Positions 19,887-29,698 of a stretch of DNA of 64,000 nucleotides are shown here, piece by piece. The position numbers and the translations under genes are program-made. Under the pieces are notes generated by a model that was not told the origin of the DNA, ran no database searches, and saw only the letters and a list, made by a program, of their open reading frames with translations. Source of the DNA: Campylobacteraceae bacterium (lineage in GTDB: Bacteria; Campylobacterota; Campylobacteria; Campylobacterales; Arcobacteraceae); assembly GCA_013373175.1 (NCBI GenBank), contig JABXII010000008.1, forward strand, positions 62,001-126,000, written 5' to 3'. How positions within the stretch are numbered: position 1 is the stretch's first letter; each line of letters opens with the position of its first letter.

Positions 19887-20477
19887 ATGATTATTAATAA
19901 AAAAGGTTATTTAGAAGAGACTAAGATAATTGATTTTAAAAATGAAAATATTAAAAAATTAGCAAAAGAGTTATCTTTAAATGCTTCTTCAAATGAAGAG
20001 ATAGTTAAAAACTGTTTTGAATATGTAAGAGATGAAATTAAACATAGTGGTGATTATAAAACTGATATCATCACCTGCACTGCAAGTGAAGTTTTAGAAA
20101 CAAAAACTGGTTGGTGCTTTGCAAAGTCTCATTTGCTTGCTGCACTATTAAGAGCAAATGAAATTCCTACAGCTTTTTGTTATCAAAGACTTTCATGTGA
20201 GGAATATAAAGAAAATTTATTCTCTTTACATGGCTTAAATGCAGTTTATTTAGAAAATTTTGGTTGGTTGAAAGTAGATGCAAGGGGAAATAAAAAAGGA
20301 GTTGATGCACAATTTATTCCTCCAAAAGAGAAATTGGCTTTTGAATTAAAAGAAAATGAGTTTGATTTAGGGGTTTATTACTCTCATCCTTTAGACATAG
20401 TTATTGAAGCATTAAAAGTAAATAATAGTTATAAGCAGATGATTAATAATATGCCAGATTTTAAAAGTACCATTTAA
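19887..20477 (+). CDS. Transglutaminase-like domain protein
   Basis: 'TGWCFAKSHLLAALLRANEIPTAFCYQR', 'LHGLNAVYLENFGWLKVDARGN'; start placed at ATG 19887 with AGGTGAGAAG upstream. Confidence 0.82.
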   Translation: MIINKKGYLEETKIIDFKNENIKKLAKELSLNASSNEEIVKNCFEYVRDEIKHSGDYKTDIITCTASEVLETKTGWCFAKSHLLAALLRANEIPTAFCYQRLSCEEYKENLFSLHGLNAVYLENFGWLKVDARGNKKGVDAQFIPPKEKLAFELKENEFDLGVYYSHPLDIVIEALKVNNSYKQMINNMPDFKSTI

Positions 20478-20493
20478 TATAAAATGGTACTTT
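20464..20493. terminator. Bidirectional hairpin
   Basis: AAAGTACCATTT-AATATA-AAATGGTACTTT. Confidence 0.65.
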
Positions 20494-20501
20494 AATAAAT
20501 A

Positions 20502-20993
20502 TTATCTTTTATCTACGCTAATTTTCCCAGCACCTAAGAACATTAAAGCAATAGCTCCTAACATAAATAAAAGGGGAGTTTCAATTAAAAGACCACCTGT
20601 TTTTGAGCTTATTACAAAAATATCTGAAACATGAGCTAAATAAATTGCAAAAGCCATTGTTGCTGCAAATATAAAACTACTAATTCTTGTATATAGTCCA
20701 ATGATTATTAGAATTGGAACTATTAATTCTCCAATATAAACACCGTAAGCTAAAAATTCAGGAAATCCATTTTTTGTAACTAAAAATTTAATGCCTTCAA
20801 TTCCTTTTTCAAGTTTACTTATTCCATGAAAAAGCATTAAAATACCAAGATTCAATCTTAGAATTAGTTTTCCCATATCATCACTTAAAACTCTAGCTAA
20901 AAAGTTTTCTAACGTCCTCATTGTATTTTCTCCTAGAAAATCAAATATTTTATAAATTATTTGATAGAATTTATAATGTTGCAATTGTATCAA
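20502..20993 (-). CDS. DoxX family membrane protein
   Basis: 'LRLNLGILMLFHGISKLEKGIEGI', 'GELIVPILIIIGLYTRISSF'; likely start is the internal ATG (MRTLENFL). Confidence 0.88.
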   Translation of the reverse strand: MIQLQHYKFYQIIYKIFDFLGENTMRTLENFLARVLSDDMGKLILRLNLGILMLFHGISKLEKGIEGIKFLVTKNGFPEFLAYGVYIGELIVPILIIIGLYTRISSFIFAATMAFAIYLAHVSDIFVISSKTGGLLIETPLLFMLGAIALMFLGAGKISVDKR

Positions 20994-21042
20994 AAGCTTT
21001 AGTAATCAAAGTTTATGTAAATAAAAAAATTATGGGAAATTT

Positions 21043-21675
21043 ATGAATATAGAAAAATTAAAAGATTTAGAAGCAGAGTTTTTTGAAGAATATCCAAAGG
21101 CTTTTGAAGATGAAAGACTATTAAAGCTAATGAAAAAGTTTAATCCTTCAAAACTTGAAGAGCTTTCAAAAGAGTATTTTCATAAAGATAATTTTTCACA
21201 ACCAGAGATAGTTTGTGAAAATTTTATTAAAATAGTTTCTAAATCTGTAGTTGTCTCTTTTTATGACAAAATGAAGTTAAAAGATGCAATAAAAGATATG
21301 GGAATGTACCAAAAGGATATGTTTAGTATAGCTTTATATGATTTATTACATGGAAATAAAAAAGATGGCTATAACTCTTTTGTAGAAATACTTAGTGAAT
21401 ATAATCTTGCAAAGTGGACTTTAGTCTCTTTAGTTCCTTATTATATGAATAGAAAGAAAGAGTACTTTGTAAAACCAACAACGGCTAAAAATATAATAAA
21501 CTATTTAGAAATCAAAGATTTACAATATAAACCAAAACCAAGTTTTGAATTTTATAAGGGATTTAAAAAAGCTTTAGATGAAATTAAAAAAAATGTACCT
21601 AAAAATTTATCAGAAGAAAATATCTGTTTAACTGCTTTTTTAAGGCTTGCAATTGATATTTGTGAAGTTGAATAA
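21043..21675 (+). CDS. Conserved hypothetical protein
   Basis: 210 aa ORF with plausible codon use; no family recognised. Confidence 0.6.
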   Translation: MNIEKLKDLEAEFFEEYPKAFEDERLLKLMKKFNPSKLEELSKEYFHKDNFSQPEIVCENFIKIVSKSVVVSFYDKMKLKDAIKDMGMYQKDMFSIALYDLLHGNKKDGYNSFVEILSEYNLAKWTLVSLVPYYMNRKKEYFVKPTTAKNIINYLEIKDLQYKPKPSFEFYKGFKKALDEIKKNVPKNLSEENICLTAFLRLAIDICEVE

Positions 21676-21677
21676 AC

Positions 21678-23069
21678 TTAGTCTTGTTTATTCTTTACTT
21701 CTTCCCAAATAATATAAAATTGTTCTAATGCAACTTTTAATTTACTCTCTTTAAAATTACCAAATCCCATAGATAAAACTTCTGTTTTTTCATCTAAATT
21801 TCTTAAATATAGTTTTACATACTTTTTTTGTGCTTCTTTAATTAATATTTTTAAATCAATATCAATTTTGGGTTTTATTAAAATATTTAGTCCACTTCCT
21901 TCTCTTAAAATTTCTATGTCATTTTTTAGATTAGAATATAAAAAACTTTTCATAATATCGTGTTTCTTTTTATTTTGAGTTCGTACTTTCCTTAAGTGTC
22001 TTTCCCAAAAACCTTCTTTTATAAAGGTTGCAAGGGTTTTTTGTATATCAATTGGAATAGTAGAAAAAGGGTAATCAAACTCTTTTTTGTATTCTTTTAA
22101 TAGATTAACAGGTAAAACTAAATATGCAACTCTAATTGAAGGAGAAAGGGATTTAGAAAAAGTTCCTGTATATATTACTTGTTCATTATTGTTAATTCCT
22201 TGCATAGCTGGAATTGGTCTATTGTTATAACTTAATTCACTATCATAATCATCTTCAATGATATAAGAGTTATTTTCTTTTGCCCAATTTATTATTTCTA
22301 TTCTATTTGCAATAGGGGTCGTAACTCCAAAAAAGTATTGGTGTGATGGGGTTAGATACAAAAGTTTTGATTTTGATTTTTTTAATTGTTTAATATCTAT
22401 TCCATTTTGTTTTACATATATTTCTTCAATTTCAAAGTTATGTTGTTCAAAAACTTTTTTAGCAACTCTATAACTAGGAGTTTCAAAAGCAATTCTTTTT
22501 GTTTCATCTTTTAATATCTTTGAAATTATAAACATGGAATCAGCAAAACCACTTGTAAGAACAATATTCTCAATAGTACAATTTACACTTCTAGAACTCT
22601 TTAAATATTTTACAATTTGTTCTCTAAGTTCAATATCTCCTTGATTGTTGTGATATATCCCAAGATTTAAAGAGCTTTTTAAAACTTTATTATAAAGTCT
22701 CAACCAAGTTTTTTTTGGAAAAGTATCAGCACTTAAGCAAGCTGGATAAAAGTCATATTTGACAATATCATCTGTTGTTTTATCTTCTAATTCAATTTCA
22801 TTTTCTTTTTTAAAATTATCATAAAGATTTTCACTAACAAAATATCCACTTTGAGGGATACTATCAATATATCCTTCAGCATAGAGTTGATTATAAGCAT
22901 TTTGCACAGTATTTTTACTTATTTTATAATCCGTTGTCATTTTTCTAATTGAAGAGAGTTTTTCTCCTGCTTTTAGATTTGTTTGTATATCTTTTTTTAT
23001 CTCTTCATAAAGTTGAAGATATATTGGTTTATCTAATTTTGGATCTATATTATACAAAACTGTCTCCAT
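21678..23069 (-). CDS. MocR/PdxR family regulator copy 2
   Basis: 'IYLQLYEEIKKDIQTNLKAGEKLSSIRKMTTDYKISKNTVQNAYNQL'; start moved to METVLYNIDP. Confidence 0.9.
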   Translation of the reverse strand: METVLYNIDPKLDKPIYLQLYEEIKKDIQTNLKAGEKLSSIRKMTTDYKISKNTVQNAYNQLYAEGYIDSIPQSGYFVSENLYDNFKKENEIELEDKTTDDIVKYDFYPACLSADTFPKKTWLRLYNKVLKSSLNLGIYHNNQGDIELREQIVKYLKSSRSVNCTIENIVLTSGFADSMFIISKILKDETKRIAFETPSYRVAKKVFEQHNFEIEEIYVKQNGIDIKQLKKSKSKLLYLTPSHQYFFGVTTPIANRIEIINWAKENNSYIIEDDYDSELSYNNRPIPAMQGINNNEQVIYTGTFSKSLSPSIRVAYLVLPVNLLKEYKKEFDYPFSTIPIDIQKTLATFIKEGFWERHLRKVRTQNKKKHDIMKSFLYSNLKNDIEILREGSGLNILIKPKIDIDLKILIKEAQKKYVKLYLRNLDEKTEVLSMGFGNFKESKLKVALEQFYIIWEEVKNKQD

Positions 23070-23082
23070 AAAAAAATTATAA

Positions 23083-23120
23083 TTTGTATCTTTAAGTAAT
23101 GACACTTTAATGATATTATA
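23083..23120. promoter_or_regulatory. Conserved MocR-associated promoter block copy 2
   Basis: TTTGTATCTTTAAGTAATGACACTTTAATGATATTATA; CTTTAA repeated 15 bp apart. Confidence 0.55.
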
Positions 23121-23154
23121 TGAAAGTAACTTAATATTTAGTAAAGGATATAAG

Positions 23155-23613
23155 ATGAATGAAAGAATAAATTTAGGTAAAAATGCACCACATATGTATG
23201 ACAAATTAATATCTTTAAAACATGATATGCAAGCATTAATAAAAGATGCAAATATTAATGAAGGCTTTAGTCATCTGTTATTACTTCGTGCTTCACAGAT
23301 AAATGGTTGTGCTTTTTGTGTAAGACTTCATACTAAAGATGCTTTAGATACTAATGAAAGTATAGAAAGAATAAGTGTGCTTCCAGCATGGAGAGAAACA
23401 GCTTATTTTGATGAAAAAGAAAGAGCTAGTTTACAGTTAGTTGAGTCAATTTGTTATATAAGAGATTCTCATATACCTGATGATGTGTATGAAAGAGCAA
23501 AAAAAGTTTTAAATGAAAAAGAGATATTAGCAGTCCAATGGTTAGCGCTTGTTATAAATGCTTTAAATATTTTGGCTATAAGCAGCAGATTAGAGGTAAA
23601 GAAGGAGGAATAA
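23155..23613 (+). CDS. Carboxymuconolactone decarboxylase / AhpD-like protein
   Basis: CxxC in 'INGCAFCVRLHTKDA'; start moved to ATG 23155. Confidence 0.85.
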   Translation: MNERINLGKNAPHMYDKLISLKHDMQALIKDANINEGFSHLLLLRASQINGCAFCVRLHTKDALDTNESIERISVLPAWRETAYFDEKERASLQLVESICYIRDSHIPDDVYERAKKVLNEKEILAVQWLALVINALNILAISSRLEVKKEE

Positions 23614-23614
23614 A

Positions 23615-24211
23615 ATGAGAAAAAGTGAATTTGAAATAAATAACAAAGAGATTATAGAAGAGATATTAAATAGCAGTGAATATGCAACTTTAGCACTATC
23701 TTGTGATAATAAACCTTACAGTGTACCTGTAAATTTTGTCCATGATGGAAATGTTGTATACTTTCATGGAGCAAAAAAAGGTAAGAAAAAAGAGTTTATT
23801 CAATCAAACTCTTATGCTGCTTTTAGTGTTGCTTTACCTTACTCTTTAATTCAATCATATTTTAGTAGTAATGATGAAATGGCTTGTCCTGCAACACAGT
23901 TTTTTAGATCAGTTTGTGCAAGTGGACAAGTGGTTATTGTAGAAGATTATGATGAAAAAGTAAAAGCCTTGTCTCTTTTGATGAAAAAACTTCAGCCAGA
24001 AGGTAAATATAAGTCATTGAATGAAGAAGTTTATATTAAAATGATTAATGCAACAGAAGTTTTTAGATTTGATATTGAAGATATGACTGGAAAACTAAAA
24101 GTAGGGCAAAATTTACCTCAAGCTAGATTCAATATGGTTTTAGATTACCTTGGAAAAAGAGGTTATAATATAGATAAAGAAACAATTACAAATATGAAAG
24201 AAAATAGATGA
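23615..24211 (+). CDS. Pyridoxamine 5'-phosphate oxidase-like (NimA-like) protein
   Basis: 'EYATLALSCDNKPYSVPVNFVHDGNVVYFHGAKKGKKKEFI'. Confidence 0.85.
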   Translation: MRKSEFEINNKEIIEEILNSSEYATLALSCDNKPYSVPVNFVHDGNVVYFHGAKKGKKKEFIQSNSYAAFSVALPYSLIQSYFSSNDEMACPATQFFRSVCASGQVVIVEDYDEKVKALSLLMKKLQPEGKYKSLNEEVYIKMINATEVFRFDIEDMTGKLKVGQNLPQARFNMVLDYLGKRGYNIDKETITNMKENR

Positions 24212-24804
24212 AAAAAACAGTAGTAAAAGAAGAAAATAATATGGTATTAAAAGTCGCAGAATTAAGTGATATAGATGATGTTTTAGAATTACACTATAAG
24301 TATCAAGTGGATTCAATCAAAGAAGAAGATAAAAAAGACGGTTTTGTTACAACGCCTTTTACAAAAGAACAACTTACAAGTTTAATTGAGCAAGAACAAG
24401 GTTTATTTATTGCAAGACTTGATGGAAAAGTTGTAGCTTATGTTATGTGTGCTTCATGGCAGTTTTGGTCTTCTTGGCCTATGTTTAGATTTATGATTGA
24501 AGAGTTGCCTAAATTAAACTATTTAGGACAAACATTAAGCGTAGAAAATTCATATCAATATGGACCTGTATGTATTGATAAAAGTGTAAGGGGAAAACAA
24601 GTATTAGAAAGAATTTTTGAATATGCAAGAGTATGCATGGCAAAAAGATATCCAATATTAGTGACTTTTATAAATAAAATAAATCCAAGGTCTTATGAAG
24701 CCCATACTAGAAAGTTAGGATTAGAAGTAATTCAAGAGTTTGAGTTTAACAATAATCAATACTATGAGTTAGTATATGACACTTCAAAGGAAGTAAAACT
24801 ATAG
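24208..24804 (+). CDS. GNAT family acetyltransferase
   Basis: 'LFIARLDGKVVAYVMCASW', 'YGPVCIDKSVRGKQVLERIFEYAR'. Confidence 0.75.
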   Translation: MKKTVVKEENNMVLKVAELSDIDDVLELHYKYQVDSIKEEDKKDGFVTTPFTKEQLTSLIEQEQGLFIARLDGKVVAYVMCASWQFWSSWPMFRFMIEELPKLNYLGQTLSVENSYQYGPVCIDKSVRGKQVLERIFEYARVCMAKRYPILVTFINKINPRSYEAHTRKLGLEVIQEFEFNNNQYYELVYDTSKEVKL

Positions 24805-24826
24805 AAGAAAACTCTTCTATAGTTTT
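24795..24826. terminator. Bidirectional hairpin
   Basis: AAAACTATAGAAGA-AAAC-TCTTCTATAGTTTT, 14-bp perfect stem. Confidence 0.75.
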
Positions 24827-24831
24827 ATTTA

Positions 24832-25560
24832 TTAATTTACAGTAATTCCATAATTTTGTAGCATTTGCGCCCAAATTATTCTATTACCATCTTTATCAAA
24901 TAAAGTTGGAGTTCCACTTATCCCAAGCTCTCTTGCAATTTTCATTTGTTTATCTAAATCTTTTTCAAGTTTAGCTAATTCTTTTTCATCAATTTTTCTA
25001 TTTTTAAATGCTTCTGTATTTTTTGTAGTATTTAACATTGCTTCTTTTTTATCTTTATAAGAGTCTTGACTCATGATATAAAGTGAAATGTCTCTCGCAT
25101 TTTTATGGAATGATAATGGGAAAAAGAATACTCTGATTTTAACTTTATCTTCTATTTGAGAGAAATAAGATTCAAACTTTTTACAATAAGGACATTCTGG
25201 GTCTGTAAAAAGTACATACTCATCACTTCCTGTTCCATAAGTAAAAGCTTCATTTCCTAGTGTTGATGAGATATCAACTGGTAATTGTAGTTGTTGACCA
25301 TTTTGAGTGTTGATAGCATCTCCTGGAAGTAAATATTTTTTATCTTTTGTTAAGAAGATTGTGTCCATTCTTCCTTTTACTTTTACATTTAATCCATAAA
25401 GGCTTCCAAAATCATTTCCACCTTTTACTTCAACTTGTGCCATATTGATTAATGGTAAAGCTTGAATCTCTTTTAACTCTTTTTGTGATAATTTATCTGC
25501 TGCACTTAATCCTGTAGTTAGTGATAGTGCTAATAAAATATTTCTAGCTGTTTTTATCAT
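24832..25560 (-). CDS. Periplasmic thioredoxin-fold (DsbC/DsbG-like) protein
   Basis: Signal peptide; 'FTDPECPYCKKFESYF', 'GISGTPTLFDKDGNRI'. Confidence 0.85.
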   Translation of the reverse strand: MIKTARNILLALSLTTGLSAADKLSQKELKEIQALPLINMAQVEVKGGNDFGSLYGLNVKVKGRMDTIFLTKDKKYLLPGDAINTQNGQQLQLPVDISSTLGNEAFTYGTGSDEYVLFTDPECPYCKKFESYFSQIEDKVKIRVFFFPLSFHKNARDISLYIMSQDSYKDKKEAMLNTTKNTEAFKNRKIDEKELAKLEKDLDKQMKIARELGISGTPTLFDKDGNRIIWAQMLQNYGITVN

Positions 25561-25652
25561 TTAATTTCCTATATAAAAATTTTAATGATAATACAATATT
25601 AATGTTTAGTTTACATGTAGTTTTTATTTGTGTAGATAATTTTTACTTATAG

Positions 25653-26552
25653 TTATATAATTATTAAAGATAAGATATAAGTTGTTATAAATGAAAAAAT
25701 AATCCCATATCCTACAATTGCACTACTAAGTCTTGGAGCTAAATTTGCCATAGAAGCAACTGCCCCTGCTGTAATCATAGGTGCCATACCAGCCTCAAAG
25801 ATAGAAGTTTTTCCAGCAAGATTATACCAATCAAACATAATACATACTCCAAAAGCAATAAGTGGGGCAATAATTAGTTTTATTAAAAGCCCAATACTAA
25901 GAGGGAGTAAATCATCTTTTGGAAGTTTAAATTGTAGTTGTAAACCAACTGCAACAAGTGCAACTGGAACTAAAGTATTTGCAAACTTTGTTAAGACATC
26001 TGTAATTATAGGAGGAAAAGTTTGTCCTAAAAGAAGTAAGGCTATAACCAAAGCTATAAAAGAAGGGAAAGTTAGTATTTTTTGAACAATAACTCTAGGT
26101 TTAATATTCCCTGTAGTACTGTAATATGCAGTGATAAAAGTACCATAAGCTGCTAGGGCTAAAAAGGTTCCAAGTTGGTCATAGATTAAAACATAAGGTA
26201 AAGCCTCTTCTCCTAAATATAATTCAATAATAGGAATACCCATAATAGAACTGTTTGTTAAAATAGATACAAGAAGTAAACTTCCAGTTATACTTTTTGA
26301 CCACGAAAATATTTTAGAAAAAAATAAAACAATAACAGCAGAAACTGCCATTACAAGCCAAGCAATAATTGTTGGAATAAGGACATCAAATGAGAATGTT
26401 AGCTTTGGAACTTGTAATAAAATAATAGCAGGCAATGAAATATAAATAATATATTTATTTAAAATTATTGAAGTCTCTTCAGGGAAGATTTTAAACTTTT
26501 GAAGACCATAACCTACTATAATTGCAATGGCAATTAGTGCAAAATTTTCCAT
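25653..26552 (-). CDS. AEC (auxin efflux carrier) family transporter
   Basis: 299 aa 10-TM; 'LNKYIIYISLPAIILLQV', 'ILTNSSIMGIPII'. Confidence 0.85.
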   Translation of the reverse strand: MENFALIAIAIIVGYGLQKFKIFPEETSIILNKYIIYISLPAIILLQVPKLTFSFDVLIPTIIAWLVMAVSAVIVLFFSKIFSWSKSITGSLLLVSILTNSSIMGIPIIELYLGEEALPYVLIYDQLGTFLALAAYGTFITAYYSTTGNIKPRVIVQKILTFPSFIALVIALLLLGQTFPPIITDVLTKFANTLVPVALVAVGLQLQFKLPKDDLLPLSIGLLIKLIIAPLIAFGVCIMFDWYNLAGKTSIFEAGMAPMITAGAVASMANLAPRLSSAIVGYGIIFSFITTYILSLIII

Positions 26553-26930
26553 CTATTTTTTTCTATTTAATTCTGTATGACACATATTGTCTTTTGTGAT
26601 TTTGCCGTATTCATTTACGTACTCTACACCCCAATCGAACATTTCATGTAATACTGGTTTTAATCTTTTACCTGCATCAGTTAAAGAGTAAACAACTTTA
26701 GGTGGAACTTCTGGAAAAACCTCTCTATTTATAATATTCTTTTCTTCTAATTCTTTTAACTTAACAGTTAAAGTTTTTTGTGTTATTTCTGAAATTTCTT
26801 CATGTAAGTCTTTAAATCTTTTGTCACTTTCTAATAAATGCCAAATAATAGATAATTTCCATCTGTCATTAAAAATATCGAGTGTTACGTTGATAGAGCA
26901 TCTAAACTCTTTATTATTAATATAATACAT
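26553..26930 (-). CDS. HxlR family transcriptional regulator
   Basis: 'DIFNDRWKLSIIWHLLESDKRFKDLHEEISEITQKTLTVKLKELEEKNII'. Confidence 0.92.
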   Translation of the reverse strand: MYYINNKEFRCSINVTLDIFNDRWKLSIIWHLLESDKRFKDLHEEISEITQKTLTVKLKELEEKNIINREVFPEVPPKVVYSLTDAGKRLKPVLHEMFDWGVEYVNEYGKITKDNMCHTELNRKK

Positions 26931-26985
26931 TTAAATCCTTTCAATATTGTGATTATTATAACATAAGGATTATTAAACTCCATTA

Positions 26986-27010
26986 CTTACCTAAAGTAAA
27001 GTAAGGTAAG
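26986..27010. promoter_or_regulatory. Candidate HxlR operator
   Basis: CTTACC-N13-GGTAAG, with AAGTA AAGTA AGGTA repeat, between divergent genes. Confidence 0.5.
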
Positions 27011-27058
27011 ATTAAGTTAACAAGCTATATAATTTTCAAAAATAAACAAGGATTTTTT

Positions 27059-27637
27059 ATGAAAAATGTTTTGATTTTAAATGGACACCAATATTATGAT
27101 GTTGTTGCTAAGGGTGAATTAACAAACAATTATATTAATACAGCAACGAAGTTTTTAGAAGATAAAGGCTTTACAGTAAAAACTACTCATATGGAAAAAG
27201 GTTATGATATTAAAGAAGAGTCTGAAAAATTAGTTTGGGCTGATTATGTGATTTTTCAATATCCAGTTTATTGGATGAGTATGCCATGGATTGCTAAAAA
27301 ATATTTTGATGAAGTTTTAACTCAAGGAGTTCATTATTCAGGTGATGGAAGAAGTAGAGAAGATTCATCTAAAACTTATGGAAGTGGTGGATTATTAAAA
27401 GGTAAGTATATGTTATCTTTAACATATAATTGTCCAGAATCTGAGTTTGATAATGAAAAAGGTTTTTTTGATGGCTTATCATTAGATGATTCTCATGTTG
27501 CAGTACATAAAATCTTCCAATTTTGTGGAATGCAAGCCTTAGAAAGTTATGCTGTGCATGATATTTTTAAAGGTGATTTAGATTTAGAAAAAGAATTAAC
27601 AAAATTTGAAAAAACTTTAACTAAAAATTTTTTATAA
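27059..27637 (+). CDS. mdaB: NAD(P)H quinone oxidoreductase, MdaB-like
   Basis: Flavodoxin-like fold; 'YVIFQYPVYWMSMPWIAKKYFDEVLTQGVHYSGDGRSRED', 'KYMLSLTYNCPE'. Confidence 0.85.
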   Translation: MKNVLILNGHQYYDVVAKGELTNNYINTATKFLEDKGFTVKTTHMEKGYDIKEESEKLVWADYVIFQYPVYWMSMPWIAKKYFDEVLTQGVHYSGDGRSREDSSKTYGSGGLLKGKYMLSLTYNCPESEFDNEKGFFDGLSLDDSHVAVHKIFQFCGMQALESYAVHDIFKGDLDLEKELTKFEKTLTKNFL

Positions 27638-27652
27638 AATATTGGAGTAATT

Positions 27653-28402
27653 ATGAATGAAATTATAAAACAATTAAGTACTAGAAAATCTATAAGACAA
27701 TTTACAGGTGAAAGTGTAAAAGAAGAAGATTTAGAACTCATTATAAAAACAGCACAAAGATGTCCAACTTCTATAAATGGACAACAAATATCTTTAGTAT
27801 ATACAAGGGATAAAGAAAAAATAAAACAAATAGCAGAATTTTGCGCGGGACAACAACAAGTGGCAATTGCTGATGTATTTGTTTTTATATGTGTTGATTT
27901 CAACAGAACTATTTTTGCAGTAGAACAAACAGGAGAAGAACACCAAATTGATAAATCAGCTGAAGGTGTACTTGTAGGTGCTGTTGATGCTGGAATTATG
28001 CTAAATGCAATACAAATAAGTGCAGAATCTCTTGGTTATGGAACAACTGCAATTGGTGCTGTTAGAAACCAACCTGCAGCTATAATTGAGTTATTAGGAT
28101 TACCACAAAAAACATTTCCAATTGTAGGAACTACTATTGGAGTACCTACAAAAGAAGCAAAAGATGCACCTTTAAAACCTAGAATTCCAATTGAGAGCTT
28201 TGCCTTTGAAGAAAAGTATGATGATAAAAAAGTAAAAGATGGTGTTTTATTATATGAAAAACAGATGAAAAAGTTTAGAGTTGATAATAACATGGACTAT
28301 TTACAATCATATTGTGAACAAACTGCAAGTTATTATAAAAATATCTATTTTAGGAAAATTGAAGAGAACTATACAAAACAAGGTTTTGTATTTAAAGACT
28401 AA
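27653..28402 (+). CDS. NfsA-like NADPH-dependent nitroreductase
   Basis: 'STRKSIRQFTGESV', 'QRCPTSINGQQ', 'IGAVRNQPAAIIELLGLP'. Confidence 0.85.
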   Translation: MNEIIKQLSTRKSIRQFTGESVKEEDLELIIKTAQRCPTSINGQQISLVYTRDKEKIKQIAEFCAGQQQVAIADVFVFICVDFNRTIFAVEQTGEEHQIDKSAEGVLVGAVDAGIMLNAIQISAESLGYGTTAIGAVRNQPAAIIELLGLPQKTFPIVGTTIGVPTKEAKDAPLKPRIPIESFAFEEKYDDKKVKDGVLLYEKQMKKFRVDNNMDYLQSYCEQTASYYKNIYFRKIEENYTKQGFVFKD

Positions 28403-28413
28403 AAGGAAATATT

Positions 28414-28722
28414 ATGAGTAACATAGTAGCAATTGTAAAAGCAAAAATAAAAAATAATAAACACGATGATCTAAGAAAAATAGCAAATATTTTACAGTAT
28501 GAATATGCAGTAGATGAAAAAGGTTGTGAACAGTATGAATCATTTATTGATGGTGATACTTTTATTACTATTGAAAGATGGAGTTCTCAGGACTTACTTG
28601 ATTTACACCTTGAAGCTGAACATGTTAAAAAGTATGTACCAAAATTAAGAGAATGTGTAGTTGATGAAACATTTGATGTTCAATTTATAAAAAGTGATGA
28701 TATCTCTTTTTTAAAAATATAA
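28414..28722 (+). CDS. Antibiotic biosynthesis monooxygenase (ABM) family protein
   Basis: 'EKGCEQYESFIDGDTFITIERWSSQDLLDLHLEAEHVKKY'. Confidence 0.85.
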   Translation: MSNIVAIVKAKIKNNKHDDLRKIANILQYEYAVDEKGCEQYESFIDGDTFITIERWSSQDLLDLHLEAEHVKKYVPKLRECVVDETFDVQFIKSDDISFLKI

Positions 28723-28736
28723 AAGTATAAATATAA

Positions 28737-29660
28737 ATGAAAAAAGAAGAAAATAAAACCAAATATTTTATTGGTATGCTAATAGCTATGTTACTTTGGG
28801 GAATTGCTTGGACTTCTGGAAAAGCAGCAGTTGAACACTCAAATATACAAGTAGCTTCATTTTGGAGATATACTATTTCTTTTATAGGAATGATACCAGT
28901 TATAATTTATATGAAAAGAACTTTAAAAACTGATTTTTTAGGATATTTTTATATGATTTTAGCTGGATTATTAAGTGCAGCTTTTAGTTACTTATTTTTT
29001 GCAGGTCTTGCCCATGGAAACGCTGGATACGGTGGAACTATGGTTACATCATTGGTTCCTTTACTTACATATTTTTTATCTATTTTGCTTTTTGGAACAA
29101 AAGTATCAGCAAAACAAGTACTAGCTTTAGGAATTGGTGTATTTGGAGCTATTGTTTTACTTCGTATTCCAATGGAGGGATTAGGCTTTTTAAATCTTGA
29201 TAGTATATATTTCTTAGTGTGTGCTATTGTTTGGTCATTTGTTACAGTACTAACACAAAAGGCTTCAAAAAGAGTTGACCCTATGTTTTATACTTTAGTA
29301 ATCTTTGGTGTAACTGCTTTTACAAATATGATTGTTGCCTTACCATATCATCCTTTTGAAATAGGATTATATGATTCAGTATTTTGGTTAAATATCTTAT
29401 TCGTAGGATTGTTTTCTGGAACTTTTGCAATGGCAATATTTTTTGCAAGTGCAAGTAGAATTGGTGCTCATAATACAGGTGTATTTATGTTTATAGTTCC
29501 AGTAGGTGCGATAATATCAAGTTATTTTGCATATAATGAGAAAATAGTATCTTCTACAGTAATTGGTTGTTTATTAGCACTAGTAGCTGTTATACTATTC
29601 AACAAAAAAAGTAAATTAGAAAAACTAAAACTCAAAGAAGCCAAGCTAGGAATTGAGTAG
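28737..29660 (+). CDS. EamA/DMT family transporter
   Basis: 10-TM DMT; 'AYGGTMVTSLVPLLTYFLSI'-type core. Confidence 0.88.
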   Translation: MKKEENKTKYFIGMLIAMLLWGIAWTSGKAAVEHSNIQVASFWRYTISFIGMIPVIIYMKRTLKTDFLGYFYMILAGLLSAAFSYLFFAGLAHGNAGYGGTMVTSLVPLLTYFLSILLFGTKVSAKQVLALGIGVFGAIVLLRIPMEGLGFLNLDSIYFLVCAIVWSFVTVLTQKASKRVDPMFYTLVIFGVTAFTNMIVALPYHPFEIGLYDSVFWLNILFVGLFSGTFAMAIFFASASRIGAHNTGVFMFIVPVGAIISSYFAYNEKIVSSTVIGCLLALVAVILFNKKSKLEKLKLKEAKLGIE

Positions 29661-29698
29661 GTTTTTTTGATGTATAAAATTAAATTAAAAGGATAATT

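Noticed and set aside
27547-28293. Antisense ORFs 27547..27903 and 28036..28293
   Set aside because: Shadow ORFs of the mdaB/nitroreductase genes
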